Positions 1 through 7,200 of a stretch of DNA of 8,314 bases are shown here, one piece after another; positions within the stretch are counted from its first letter, which is position 1, and every line of letters starts with the position of its first letter. Position numbers and translations under genes: made by a program. The stretch comes from an uncultured Actinomycetes bacterium (GTDB taxonomy: Bacteria; Actinomycetota; Actinomycetes; Mycobacteriales; Mycobacteriaceae): NCBI GenBank assembly GCA_903911165.1, contig CAIWCQ010000217.1:1-8314 (forward strand). The letters run 5' to 3'. The notes below the pieces were generated by a model. That model did not search any database, had not been told where the DNA came from, and worked only from the letters and a program-made list of their open reading frames with translations.

Positions 1-1274
1 CGGAGACGCTGCGCCGCTACCGTCCCGGTGATCCGCCGCTGTCCGGGGCGTTGCTGATCGGCGGGCAGGGTCGACTCGCCGAGCCGGTGCGGACTGCCCT
101 GGCCGACGACTACGAGGTCGTCGGCAACAATCTCGGCGGCCGATGGGCCGACACCTTCGGCGGTCTGGTGTTCGACGCCACCGCCGTCACCACACCGGCC
201 GGCTTGCGGGATCTGTTCGAGTTCTTCACGCCGCTGCTGCGCAATCTCGGACCCTGCGCGCGCGTCGTCGTGGTGGGTAACACGCCCGACGAGGTCGACG
301 ACGCGGACGAACGCATCGCCCAGCGGGCATTGGAGGGCTTCACCCGGTCGCTGGCCAAGGAGATGCGTCGCGGCGCCACCGTCGCACTGGTCTACGTCTC
401 CCCCGCTGCCGGGCCCGCCGCCAGCGGCTGCGAGTCGACGATGCGCTTCATCCTGTCCGCCAAATCGGCCTACGTCGACGGCCAGGTGTTCCGAGTCGGT
501 GCCGCCGAATCGTCGGCGCCCGCCGACTGGAACACGCCGCTGGCCGGGATGGTCGCCATCGTGACCGGTGCGGCGCGCGGGATCGGCGCCACCATCGCCG
601 AGGTGTTCGCTCGCGACGGCGCCCAGGTGGTGGCCGTCGATATTGAGGAATCTGCCCAGGCCCTCGATCAAACCGCTACCCGCGTCGGCGGCACCGCACT
701 GGCGCTCGACGTCACCGCACCCGAGGCCGTCGAGCGCATCAGCGCCCACTTACGCGAGCATCACAGCGGCAGGGCCGACATCCTGGTCAACAACGCCGGG
801 ATCACGCGCGACAAGCTGCTGGCCAATATGGACGATGCGCGGTGGGACGCGGTGATCGCGGTGAATCTGCTCGCCCCGCTGAGGCTGACCGAGGGATTGA
901 TCGATAACGGATCCATCGGTACCGGAGGCCGGGTGATCGGACTGTCGTCGATGGCGGGGATCGCGGGCAATCGCGGGCAGACCAACTACGCCACCAGCAA
1001 GGCGGGAATGATCGGTATCACCGAGGCGCTGGCCCCGTCGCTGGCAGGCAGGGGCATCACGATCAACGCAGTGGCGCCGGGATTCATCGAGACCGCGATG
1101 ACGGCCGCGATCCCGCTGGCCACGCGGGAGGTTGGCCGCCGCCTCAACTCGCTCTACCAGGGCGGGCAGCCCGTCGACGTTGCCGAGACCATCGCCTATT
1201 TCGCCAATCCGGCCTCAAATGCCTGCACCGGGAACGTGATCCGGGTCTGTGGTCAGGGCATGTTGGGAGCCTGA
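1..1274 (+). CDS. fabG4: 3-oxoacyl-thioester reductase FabG4 (high-molecular-weight FabG), 5' truncated by window edge
   Basis: An SDR-family enzyme that reduces 3-oxoacyl thioesters to 3-hydroxyacyl thioesters; M. tuberculosis FabG4 is NADH-dependent and functions in yeast mitochondrial FAS-II. The reading frame is open from base 3 (Glu-Thr-Leu-Arg-Arg) to TGA at 1272-1274, giving 423 codons. The M. tuberculosis protein has 454 residues as I recall it, so about 31 N-terminal residues lie outside, and the in-frame TTG at 51 is internal, not the start. The N-terminal part (to about base 540) is the degenerate flavodoxin-like domain peculiar to long FabGs. The C-terminal part is a complete Rossmann reductase: TGAARGIG cofactor loop at 564-587, NNAG at 789-800, and catalytic Ser (948-950), Tyr (987-989) and Lys (999-1001) in S-x12-Y-x3-K spacing. 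The next gene, htdX, starts 5 bases after the stop, so the two are probably one operon. No damage is visible. Confidence 0.95.
   Translation, partial: ETLRRYRPGDPPLSGALLIGGQGRLAEPVRTALADDYEVVGNNLGGRWADTFGGLVFDATAVTTPAGLRDLFEFFTPLLRNLGPCARVVVVGNTPDEVDDADERIAQRALEGFTRSLAKEMRRGATVALVYVSPAAGPAASGCESTMRFILSAKSAYVDGQVFRVGAAESSAPADWNTPLAGMVAIVTGAARGIGATIAEVFARDGAQVVAVDIEESAQALDQTATRVGGTALALDVTAPEAVERISAHLREHHSGRADILVNNAGITRDKLLANMDDARWDAVIAVNLLAPLRLTEGLIDNGSIGTGGRVIGLSSMAGIAGNRGQTNYATSKAGMIGITEALAPSLAGRGITINAVAPGFIETAMTAAIPLATREVGRRLNSLYQGGQPVDVAETIAYFANPASNACTGNVIRVCGQGMLGA
1265..1269 (+). promoter_or_regulatory. Ribosome binding site for htdX
   Basis: GGGAG lies 10 bases before the ATG at 1280, inside the last codons of fabG4. 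It supports that ATG as the htdX start and implies co-translation from the fabG4 message. Confidence 0.5.
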
Positions 1275-1279
1275 TCGCG

Positions 1280-2107
1280 ATGAACAATCTGGTGCGTGCG
1301 GCCCTTGGTGCACTACCGCTGATAGCTCGCGGAGACCGGCTTCCGGAGAAAACGCTCACCGTCGACGATGTCGTGATCGACCGCTCCGACGTGGCCGCCT
1401 ACGCCGCGGTCACCGGACTGCGCTACGGCGACACCGTGGCACTGACCTATCCGTTCGTACTGACCTACCCGGTGGTGATGGAGTTGGTCACCGGTTTCGA
1501 CTTTCCGTTCGCCGCGATGGGTGCGGTGCACATGGAGAACCGAATCACCCGGCACCGGCCGATCGCGGTGACCGACGTCGTCAATATCAGCGCGCATGCC
1601 GAAAATCTCCGTGAACACCGAAAGGGCCTGTTGGTTGACGTTGTAAGCCGGGTGTTCGTCGGAAACGAGCCCGCCTGGGATCAGGTCACGACCTTCCTGC
1701 ATCAGCAACGCACCAGTTTGTCCGCGGAGCCCAGGCCGGAGCCGCCCAAACAGTTAAAGCTGCCGCCACCGGGCGCCGTTGTGCGGATCACCTCCCGACA
1801 GATCCGCCGATACGCCTCGGTGGGAGCCGACCACAACCCGATCCACACCAGCCGTATCGGAGCTAAGTTGTTCGGTTTCCCAAGGCCGATCGCGCACGGG
1901 ATGTTCAGTGCGGCAACAGTTCTGGCGAACATCGAAGGACAGCTCCCGGACGCCGTCAGCTACACGGTCAAGTTCGGCAAGCCGGTATTCCTCCCGGCGG
2001 TTCTCGGCCTCTACACCGACCGAGTGGAGCATGGTTGGGATATCACGCTGCGCGACCTGACCAAGGGCTACCCGCACCTCACCGGGGCGGTGCGGGCGCT
2101 CCCTTGA
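1280..2107 (+). CDS. htdX: 3-hydroxyacyl-thioester dehydratase HtdX (MaoC-like, double hot-dog)
   Basis: A 275-residue (R)-specific enoyl hydratase/dehydratase; M. tuberculosis HtdX (Rv0241c, about 280 residues) was shown to replace the yeast mitochondrial 3-hydroxyacyl dehydratase. It removes water from the 3-hydroxyacyl thioester that FabG4 makes, so the pair covers two successive steps of a reductive (or, reversed, oxidative) acyl cycle. Residues about 25-145 form the non-catalytic N-terminal hot-dog half. The C-terminal half holds the hydratase-2 signature YASVGADHNPIH, with catalytic Asp184 and His189, followed by the conserved AHGM at residues 205-208. The start is ATG, 5 bases after the fabG4 stop and with a GGGAG upstream. 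The last 29 bases overlap the convergent TetR gene. Whether the substrate carrier is CoA or ACP cannot be read from the sequence. Confidence 0.93.
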   Translation: MNNLVRAALGALPLIARGDRLPEKTLTVDDVVIDRSDVAAYAAVTGLRYGDTVALTYPFVLTYPVVMELVTGFDFPFAAMGAVHMENRITRHRPIAVTDVVNISAHAENLREHRKGLLVDVVSRVFVGNEPAWDQVTTFLHQQRTSLSAEPRPEPPKQLKLPPPGAVVRITSRQIRRYASVGADHNPIHTSRIGAKLFGFPRPIAHGMFSAATVLANIEGQLPDAVSYTVKFGKPVFLPAVLGLYTDRVEHGWDITLRDLTKGYPHLTGAVRALP

Positions 2108-2690
2108 GTCCGCGCCAGAACAGGTTGATCAACTGCTCGGCGGCCTCCTCGACATCAGCGTCACCAACACTGACGCGGGTTGCGACCGCCTCACCGGCCC
2201 CCACCAGGGCAACCGCCATCATGTGAAAGTCGTTATCGGGATCAGGGTTTCGGGTTCCGGTCTCCAGCAGTCGGGCCACCAGATCAATGATCTTTTCGCG
2301 GCCCTCGCGAATGGTGTGCGCGAACACCTGCGAACTGGTGGCCTGTGAGTAGAGCACGATCCACGATGCCCGGTTGGCGTCGATGTAGTGCAGCACCGAG
2401 CCGATCGTCCGGCGCAGCAACTCGTGCGGGGTCTGCTTCAGGTCGATATCGGCGCGGATCGCCTCGACGAAGCGGCTTAACTCCCGACTCAGGCAGGCGC
2501 CGAACAGTTCCTCCTTGGAGCCGTAGTACAGGTAGAGCATCGGCTTGGAGATCTCCGCCTCGGCGGCGATGGCGTCCATCGACGTCTCGTGATAGCCGTT
2601 GGCGGAGAACAGTTGTACGGCGGCGTCGAGCATCTGTTGTTCGCGGACCGCCCGCGGAAGCCTCTTGGTGCCGCCGGCCCCACCGGCCAC
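2079..2690 (-). CDS. TetR/AcrR-family transcriptional regulator (Rv0238-like)
   Basis: A 203-residue one-component regulator, normal length for the family. The N-terminal DNA-binding domain spans residues about 14-62: helix 1 (AVREQQMLDAAVQLF), the NGYHETSMDAIAAEAEIS helix-turn-helix, then the typical KPMLYLYYGSKEELF segment. The remainder is an all-helical ligand and dimerisation domain, close to what I recall of M. tuberculosis Rv0238. The GTG start is 2 bases downstream of the lpqI TAA, so translation is probably coupled to lpqI and there is no room for a promoter between them. The next in-frame ATG (Met20) would remove part of helix 1 and is unlikely. The 3' end runs 29 bases into htdX on the opposite strand. 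Its ligand and operator are unknown; autoregulation through the lpqI promoter region is a reasonable but untested guess. Confidence 0.93.
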   Translation of the reverse strand: MAGGAGGTKRLPRAVREQQMLDAAVQLFSANGYHETSMDAIAAEAEISKPMLYLYYGSKEELFGACLSRELSRFVEAIRADIDLKQTPHELLRRTIGSVLHYIDANRASWIVLYSQATSSQVFAHTIREGREKIIDLVARLLETGTRNPDPDNDFHMMAVALVGAGEAVATRVSVGDADVEEAAEQLINLFWRGLKGAPAPPR

Positions 2691-2692
2691 GG

Positions 2693-3889
2693 TTAGCCGC
2701 CGCAGCGCGCGCTAGGGCCCTTGACGCCGGCGAGCCGCAGCACTGAGCCCTCTACCGCGGGCATCGCCAGCTCACCGGAACCGACCGCGCTCTCCAACCG
2801 ATCCAGCACCGCGGGCACCTCGTCGGTGGTGATCCACAGCGCCACGTCGGTACCGGCCTGCAGTGCCCGCAGCACTGCCTCGGCCACCCCATAGCGCGAC
2901 GAGATCGCAGCCATGGAGGACAGGTCATCGCTGAACACCAGGCCGTTGAAGCCCGGTCCGCCGTAACCGCCGCTGCGCAGCAGGTTCACCGCGGCGGCAC
3001 TGAGGCTGGCCGGGTTGTTGCCGGTCAGGCCGGGCACCTCGAGGTGACCCATCATCACCGCGACCGGCGCCTCAGCGACGAGCGTGCGGTAGGGCACCAG
3101 ATCGCTGTCCATCAAGTCCGACAGCGGCGGCGTGCTCACCACCCCGGCGGTGTGGGAGTCACCGGAGCCGGAGCCGTGTCCCGGGAAGTGCTTGAGCACC
3201 GGCAGCACGCCGGCATCGCGCAGACCTCGGGCGAACGCCCCGGCATAGGTCGTGACGGTGGCCGGGTCGCTGGAGAAGGACCGGTCGCCGATGACGGTGT
3301 TGGCGGCCTGGGCCGAAACATCGACGACGGGAGCGAAGTCCACCGTGATACCCAGGCCTCGCATCTGAGCTCCCCGGCCCAGGGCGAGTTGGTAGACCTG
3401 CTCGGGGGTCTGAGTCTGTGCCAGCGTGCGCGCCGACGGTGCCGGCCCGATCAGCGACGACAGCCGCGAGACCCGGCCGCCCTCCTCGTCGACGCTGACC
3501 GCCAGCGGCAGCGGGCCGAGATTCGCGATCCCGGCCAACGACCCGTCGGTCAGCATCGACAGGTCCGTCCAGCTGCCGATCATGATGCCGCCGACGTGAT
3601 AATCACCGACCACCGCCCGGGCATCAGCCGCGTTGCGAACGCCCACCATGAGCAGTTGCGCCAGCTTGTCGCGGGTCGATAGCGCCGCGATATCACCGCA
3701 GAACGGTGCCGCCGGGGCGGCCGGGGCCCCGATGGGTCCGGCCATCGGGGTGACGGAATCGGATTGCACCGTGCCGGCACCGGCTGCGGGTGCCGATTCG
3801 GTGCGGGGAGCCGGCGCCGAACAGGCCGCCAGAGCCAGGGGCAAAGCCGTCAACATCGTCAACGCACGCGGGAGTAGCCGATTAAACAT
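2693..3889 (-). CDS. lpqI: LpqI lipoprotein, GH3 beta-N-acetylglucosaminidase (NagZ-type)
   Basis: A 398-residue cell-envelope glycosidase that removes GlcNAc from GlcNAc-MurNAc muropeptides, the first step of mycobacterial peptidoglycan recycling. The N-terminus is a lipoprotein signal: basic FNRLLPRAL, hydrophobic core, and LAAC lipobox with lipidated Cys23. A low-complexity Ala/Pro linker (about 24-62) precedes the GH3 domain. NagZ hallmarks are present: VSVDEEGGRVSR (131-142), GDRSF (201-205), KHFPGHG (233-239) with the acid/base dyad Asp244-Ser-His246, and the nucleophile Asp321 in FSDDLSSM. Cys64 and Cys396 bracket the domain and may form a disulfide. The length is slightly above the M. 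tuberculosis protein (about 388), mainly in the linker. The ATG at 3889 gives a complete signal peptide; the other ATG just upstream is out of frame. It is the first gene of a lpqI-tetR unit and is divergent from the aftD unit. Confidence 0.95.
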   Translation of the reverse strand: MFNRLLPRALTMLTALPLALAACSAPAPRTESAPAAGAGTVQSDSVTPMAGPIGAPAAPAAPFCGDIAALSTRDKLAQLLMVGVRNAADARAVVGDYHVGGIMIGSWTDLSMLTDGSLAGIANLGPLPLAVSVDEEGGRVSRLSSLIGPAPSARTLAQTQTPEQVYQLALGRGAQMRGLGITVDFAPVVDVSAQAANTVIGDRSFSSDPATVTTYAGAFARGLRDAGVLPVLKHFPGHGSGSGDSHTAGVVSTPPLSDLMDSDLVPYRTLVAEAPVAVMMGHLEVPGLTGNNPASLSAAAVNLLRSGGYGGPGFNGLVFSDDLSSMAAISSRYGVAEAVLRALQAGTDVALWITTDEVPAVLDRLESAVGSGELAMPAVEGSVLRLAGVKGPSARCGG

Positions 3890-3895
3890 CCCAAC

Positions 3896-3924
3896 ATGCT
3901 GTCATGACCCGGGCGACGGTCCAA
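3896..3924 (-). promoter_or_regulatory. Candidate lpqI promoter, possibly giving a leaderless message
   Basis: On the minus strand TTGGAC (3924-3919) is followed after exactly 17 bases by CAGCAT (3901-3896), a weak match to the mycobacterial TAnnnT -10 element. The expected start site is 6 bases beyond the -10, which falls on the A of the lpqI ATG at 3889. There is no usable Shine-Dalgarno sequence: the only G-run abuts the ATG. This fits a leaderless transcript, a common type in mycobacteria, but a hexamer match of this strength can occur by chance. Confidence 0.35.
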
Positions 3925-3950
3925 CGCAAGGTCGGCGCCATCCCCCTCCG

Positions 3951-3959
3951 TGCTAGGTT
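3951..3959 (+). promoter_or_regulatory. Candidate extended -10 promoter for the Rv0236A-like gene and aftD
   Basis: TGC directly followed by TAGGTT fits the TGn-TAnnnT extended -10 of housekeeping-sigma promoters in mycobacteria. No good -35 hexamer sits 17-18 bases upstream, which extended -10 promoters tolerate. It would start transcription near 3966 and leave a leader of about 78 bases before the ATG at 4044. The -10 overlaps the first copy of the tandem repeat at 3955. Confidence 0.4.
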
Positions 3960-3989
3960 CACCAGCAGTTCAGGTTCACCAGACAGTTC
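3955..3989 (+). repeat. Tandem direct repeat, two units of 17 and 18 bases
   Basis: Unit 1 is AGGTTCACCAGCAGTTC (3955-3971); unit 2, starting at the next base, is AGGTTCACCAGACAGTTC (3972-3989), identical except for one inserted A. The pentamer GTTCA therefore occurs four times, at 3957, 3968, 3974 and 3986. The array covers the candidate -10 and start site of the plus-strand unit. It could be a tandem operator or a replication-slippage duplication; the sequence alone cannot decide. Confidence 0.85.
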
Positions 3990-4030
3990 AGTGGGCGGTC
4001 GATTCCCCGGCCGGCCCTGCCACTACCGCG

Positions 4031-4035
4031 AGGAG
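4031..4035 (+). promoter_or_regulatory. Ribosome binding site of the small membrane protein gene
   Basis: AGGAG, preceded by G, sits 8 bases before the ATG at 4044. It is the best Shine-Dalgarno match in the window and fixes the start of the 57-codon gene. Confidence 0.8.
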
Positions 4036-4043
4036 CGCCGATC

Positions 4044-4217
4044 ATGTCCCGGTTCGTGGTGCCAGCCGGAGCCTCGCTGGTGGTCGGGTTACTGCTGGGA
4101 GCCGCGTCGGTGTTCGGCGTGACGCTGATGATTCAGCAGGACACCAAGCCGCCGCTGTCCGCAGGCGACCCGGCGTCGTCAGTGCTCAACCGCGTCGAGT
4201 ACGGCAACCGCGGCTAG
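4044..4217 (+). CDS. Small single-pass membrane protein, Rv0236A/DUF2613 type
   Basis: A 57-residue protein from ATG 4044 to TAG 4215-4217, with a strong AGGAG site. After the short MSRF start, residues about 5-30 (VVPAGASLVVGLLLGAASVF onward) form one hydrophobic helix with a glycine/alanine face. A polar tail of about 27 residues (QQDTKPPLSAGDPASS, then VLNRVEYGNRG) follows. The single Arg before the helix predicts cytoplasmic N-terminus and external C-terminus. Size, position and sequence match what I recall of M. tuberculosis Rv0236A (57 residues), which also sits directly upstream of aftD. No biochemical function is known to me. Its close linkage and a possible 1-base gap to aftD suggest it assists AftD or its membrane complex; this is inference from context only. 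Confidence 0.88.
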   Translation: MSRFVVPAGASLVVGLLLGAASVFGVTLMIQQDTKPPLSAGDPASSVLNRVEYGNRG

Positions 4218-4218
4218 C

Positions 4219-7200
4219 CTGAGCACCCTCGCCGCCTCCCCACCCACGGCCTCGCCACCGACGGCCGCGGAGGACACCGCCACCGGATCCCCGCTGTCGC
4301 GTCGCTGGCTGGCCGGCATCTTCAGCGCCGCCCTCGTGCTGTGCCTGGCCTCCTCACCGGGACTGATCTCGCCGGACACCAAGCTGGATCTGACCGCAAA
4401 CCCATTGCGCTTCTTGGCCCGGGCGGCCAACCTCTGGAACAGCGACCTGCCTTTCGGTCAGGCCCAGAATCAGGCCTACGGCTACCTGTTTCCGCACGGT
4501 GCGTTCTTCGCGCTGGGCCACACCCTCGGCGTGCCGGGCTGGTTGACCCAACGGCTGTGGTGGGCGGTCCTGCTCACGGTCGGGTGCTGGGGTCTGCTGC
4601 GCGTCACCGAGGCTCTGGGTATCGGCACCCGCACGTCACGGCTCATCGGTGCGGTGGCCTATGCCCTCTCGCCCCGGGTGCTGACCACCATCGGTTCCAT
4701 TTCCTCGGAGACACTGCCGATGATGCTGGCCCCGTGGGTGCTGCTGCCGGTGATCCTGGCGCTGGATCGTCAGCGTCCGCACCTGCGGGCTACCGGCGCC
4801 AGCTCGCCGCGAATGCTCGCCGGCCGCGCCGGAGTGGCCCTAGCGTTGATGGGCGCGGTCAACGCGGTAGCCAGCCTGGCCGCGTGCCTGCCGGCGATCA
4901 TCTGGTGGGCCTGTCACCGACCGAATCGTCGGTGGCGACGTTTCACGGCCTGGTGGCTGCTGGCCTCACTACTCGCGGTGGCGTGGTGGGTGGTTGCACT
5001 CGTGCTGCTCGGCCGGATAAGCCCACCGTTTCTGGACTTCATCGAGTCCTCGGGCGTCACCACCCAGTGGACGTCGCTGACCGAGGTGTTGCGCGGAACG
5101 TCGGCGTGGACGCCGTTCGTGGCACCCGGGTCCACCGCGGCGTCCTCGCTGGTGTCCCAACCAGTTGCGGTGCTGGCCACCACGCTGGTCGCCGCCGGTG
5201 GACTGGCCGGGCTGGCATTGCGCTCGATGCCGGCCCGGGGCCGACTGGTGACCATGCTGATGGTCGGCCTGGTGTTGATCACGGCCGGCTATTCGGGCGG
5301 ACTCGGCGCGCCCCTGGCCAACGAGGTGCAGTCATTCCTGGACGCAGCCGGGGCTCCGTTACGCAACGTGCACAAGATCGAACCAGTTATCCGGATACCG
5401 CTGGTGCTCGGCATCGCCCATCTGCTGGGGCGAATCCCCCTGCCCGGCAGCGTCTCCCGGCCGGTATGGGTACGAGCCGTGGCGCATCCGGAGAAGGACA
5501 AGCGAATGGCCGCCGGGATCGTAGTGCTGACCGCGCTGCTGGTCGCGACGTCGCTGGCCTGGACCGGCAGGCTGACCCCGCCGGGCACATTCCGGGCGAT
5601 CCCGGACTACTGGCACCAGGCCGCCGACTGGCTCACCGAAAACCATGATGCCGGCCGGGTACTGGTGGTTCCCGGCGCACCGTTCGCGAACCAGATTTGG
5701 GGAAACAGCCATGATGAACCCCTTCAGGTTCTCGGCGACTTCCCCTGGGGGGTAAGGGATTCCATTCCCTTGACGCCGCCGCAGACCATCCGGGCGCTGG
5801 ATTCGGTACAGCGACTGTTCGCCGCAGGCCGAGGGTCCGCCGGCCTGGCCGACACCTTGGACCGCCAGGGCATCTCGTATCTGGTGGTGCGCAATGATCT
5901 AGACCCCGAGACGTCGCGATCGGCGCGACCACTGCTGGTGCACCGGGCCATCGAAGGATCACCCGGACTGACGAAGGTGGCCGAATTCGGCGAACCGGTC
6001 GGGGCGGGCACCGTCGAGGGCTTCATCAGCGACAGTGGTCTGCGCCCGCTGTTTCCCGCGGTGCAGATCTACCGGGTCCGCCCCGCCGGTGCCCTCGACC
6101 CCGGCCGGCCATATTTCGCGGCCGCCAATGCGATGGTGCGTGTCGCCGGCGGTCCGGAGTCGTTGCTGCGCATCGACGAACGACGCCGCCTGCTCGGCGA
6201 GGAGCCGCTGGGACCGATGCTGCTGACCGCCGACGCCCACCGTGCCGGGTTGTCGACACCGCCGGGTCGGGGGGTCATCGTGACCGATACCCCGGTAGAC
6301 CGGGAGACCGACTACGGCCGCGTCGATGACCACTCGTCGTCGGTGCGTGCCCCCGGCGATCGACGCGACACTTTCAACCGGGTACCCGACTATCCGATGC
6401 CCGGTGCCCCGCTTGTTGTCGGTTCGTGGTCGGGCGGGAGGTTGAGCGCCTCGAGTTCCTCCTCGGATGCCACCGCCCTGCCCGCGGTGGCACCGGCCAG
6501 CGCCCCGGTGGCGGCGGTGGACGCCGATCCGGCCACCGCGTGGGTGTCCAACTCGCTGCAGCCCGCGCTGGGGCAGTGGTTGCAGATCGACTTCGACCGG
6601 CCGGTGACCAACGCGACCCTGACGATCACCCCGAGTGCCACCGCTGTCGGCGCCCAGGTTCGCCGGTTGCAGGTGTCGACGATCAACGGAACGTCCACGG
6701 TGAGCTTCGAGCGGCCCGGTGTGCCACTGACCGTGGCGCTGCCGTACGGGGAAACCCCATGGGTGCGGATCACCGCGGTGGGTACCGACGACGGTTCGAC
6801 GGGCGTGCAGTTCGGGATCACCGAACTGGCTGTCACCCAGTACGACGCATCGGGTTTCGCCCGTGCGGTGGACCTGCGACACAGCGTTGCGGTCCCGCCG
6901 CCGCCGCGGGGATCGCCGGTGGCGGCCTGGGACCTGGGATCGGAACTGTTGGGCCGCGACGGTTGCGCGGACGTCGGCGTCGGAGGTTCCGATACCCGAG
7001 AGACCAACACCAGCGTGGCCTGCGCGGCGTCGATGGCGGTGGCACCGGAGGAACCGGTGACGCTGAGCCGGACCCTGAGTGTGCCGACCGCGATGGATGT
7101 CACGCCCACCGTCTGGGTTCGGGCCAGACAGGGCCCGCGGCTAGCCGATTTGATCGCCCAGCCCGGCCGTGCCCGAGCGAGCGGCGCCGCCGATCTGATC

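Noticed and set aside
51..53. TTG as the start of fabG4
   Set aside because: The frame continues upstream to base 3 with residues matching the FabG4 N-terminal region (ETLRRYR), so this TTG is an internal Leu codon.
3044..3682. 212-codon open frame opposite lpqI
   Set aside because: lpqI has all GH3 catalytic motifs in this stretch; the opposite frame is Arg/His/Gln-rich with no signal.
3901..3908. Perfect palindrome GTCATGAC near the lpqI start
   Set aside because: Eight bases with no second copy in the region; expected by chance and too short to call an operator.
3990..4024. Possible hairpin with AGTGG/CCACT ends and a GGCCGGCC core in the leader of the small gene
   Set aside because: The outer stem is only 5 pairs with mismatches inward and the core is GC-rich sequence expected in this genome; no riboswitch or terminator pattern.
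4341..5648. 435-codon plus-strand open frame
   Set aside because: It overlaps aftD out of frame, is dominated by Gly, Arg, Ala and Pro in a pattern typical of high-GC shadow frames, and shows no domain motif.
5959..6882. 307-codon minus-strand open frame
   Set aside because: It is antisense to the extracytoplasmic part of aftD, with Gly/Arg/His-rich low-complexity composition and no recognisable fold; a shadow of aftD codon bias.
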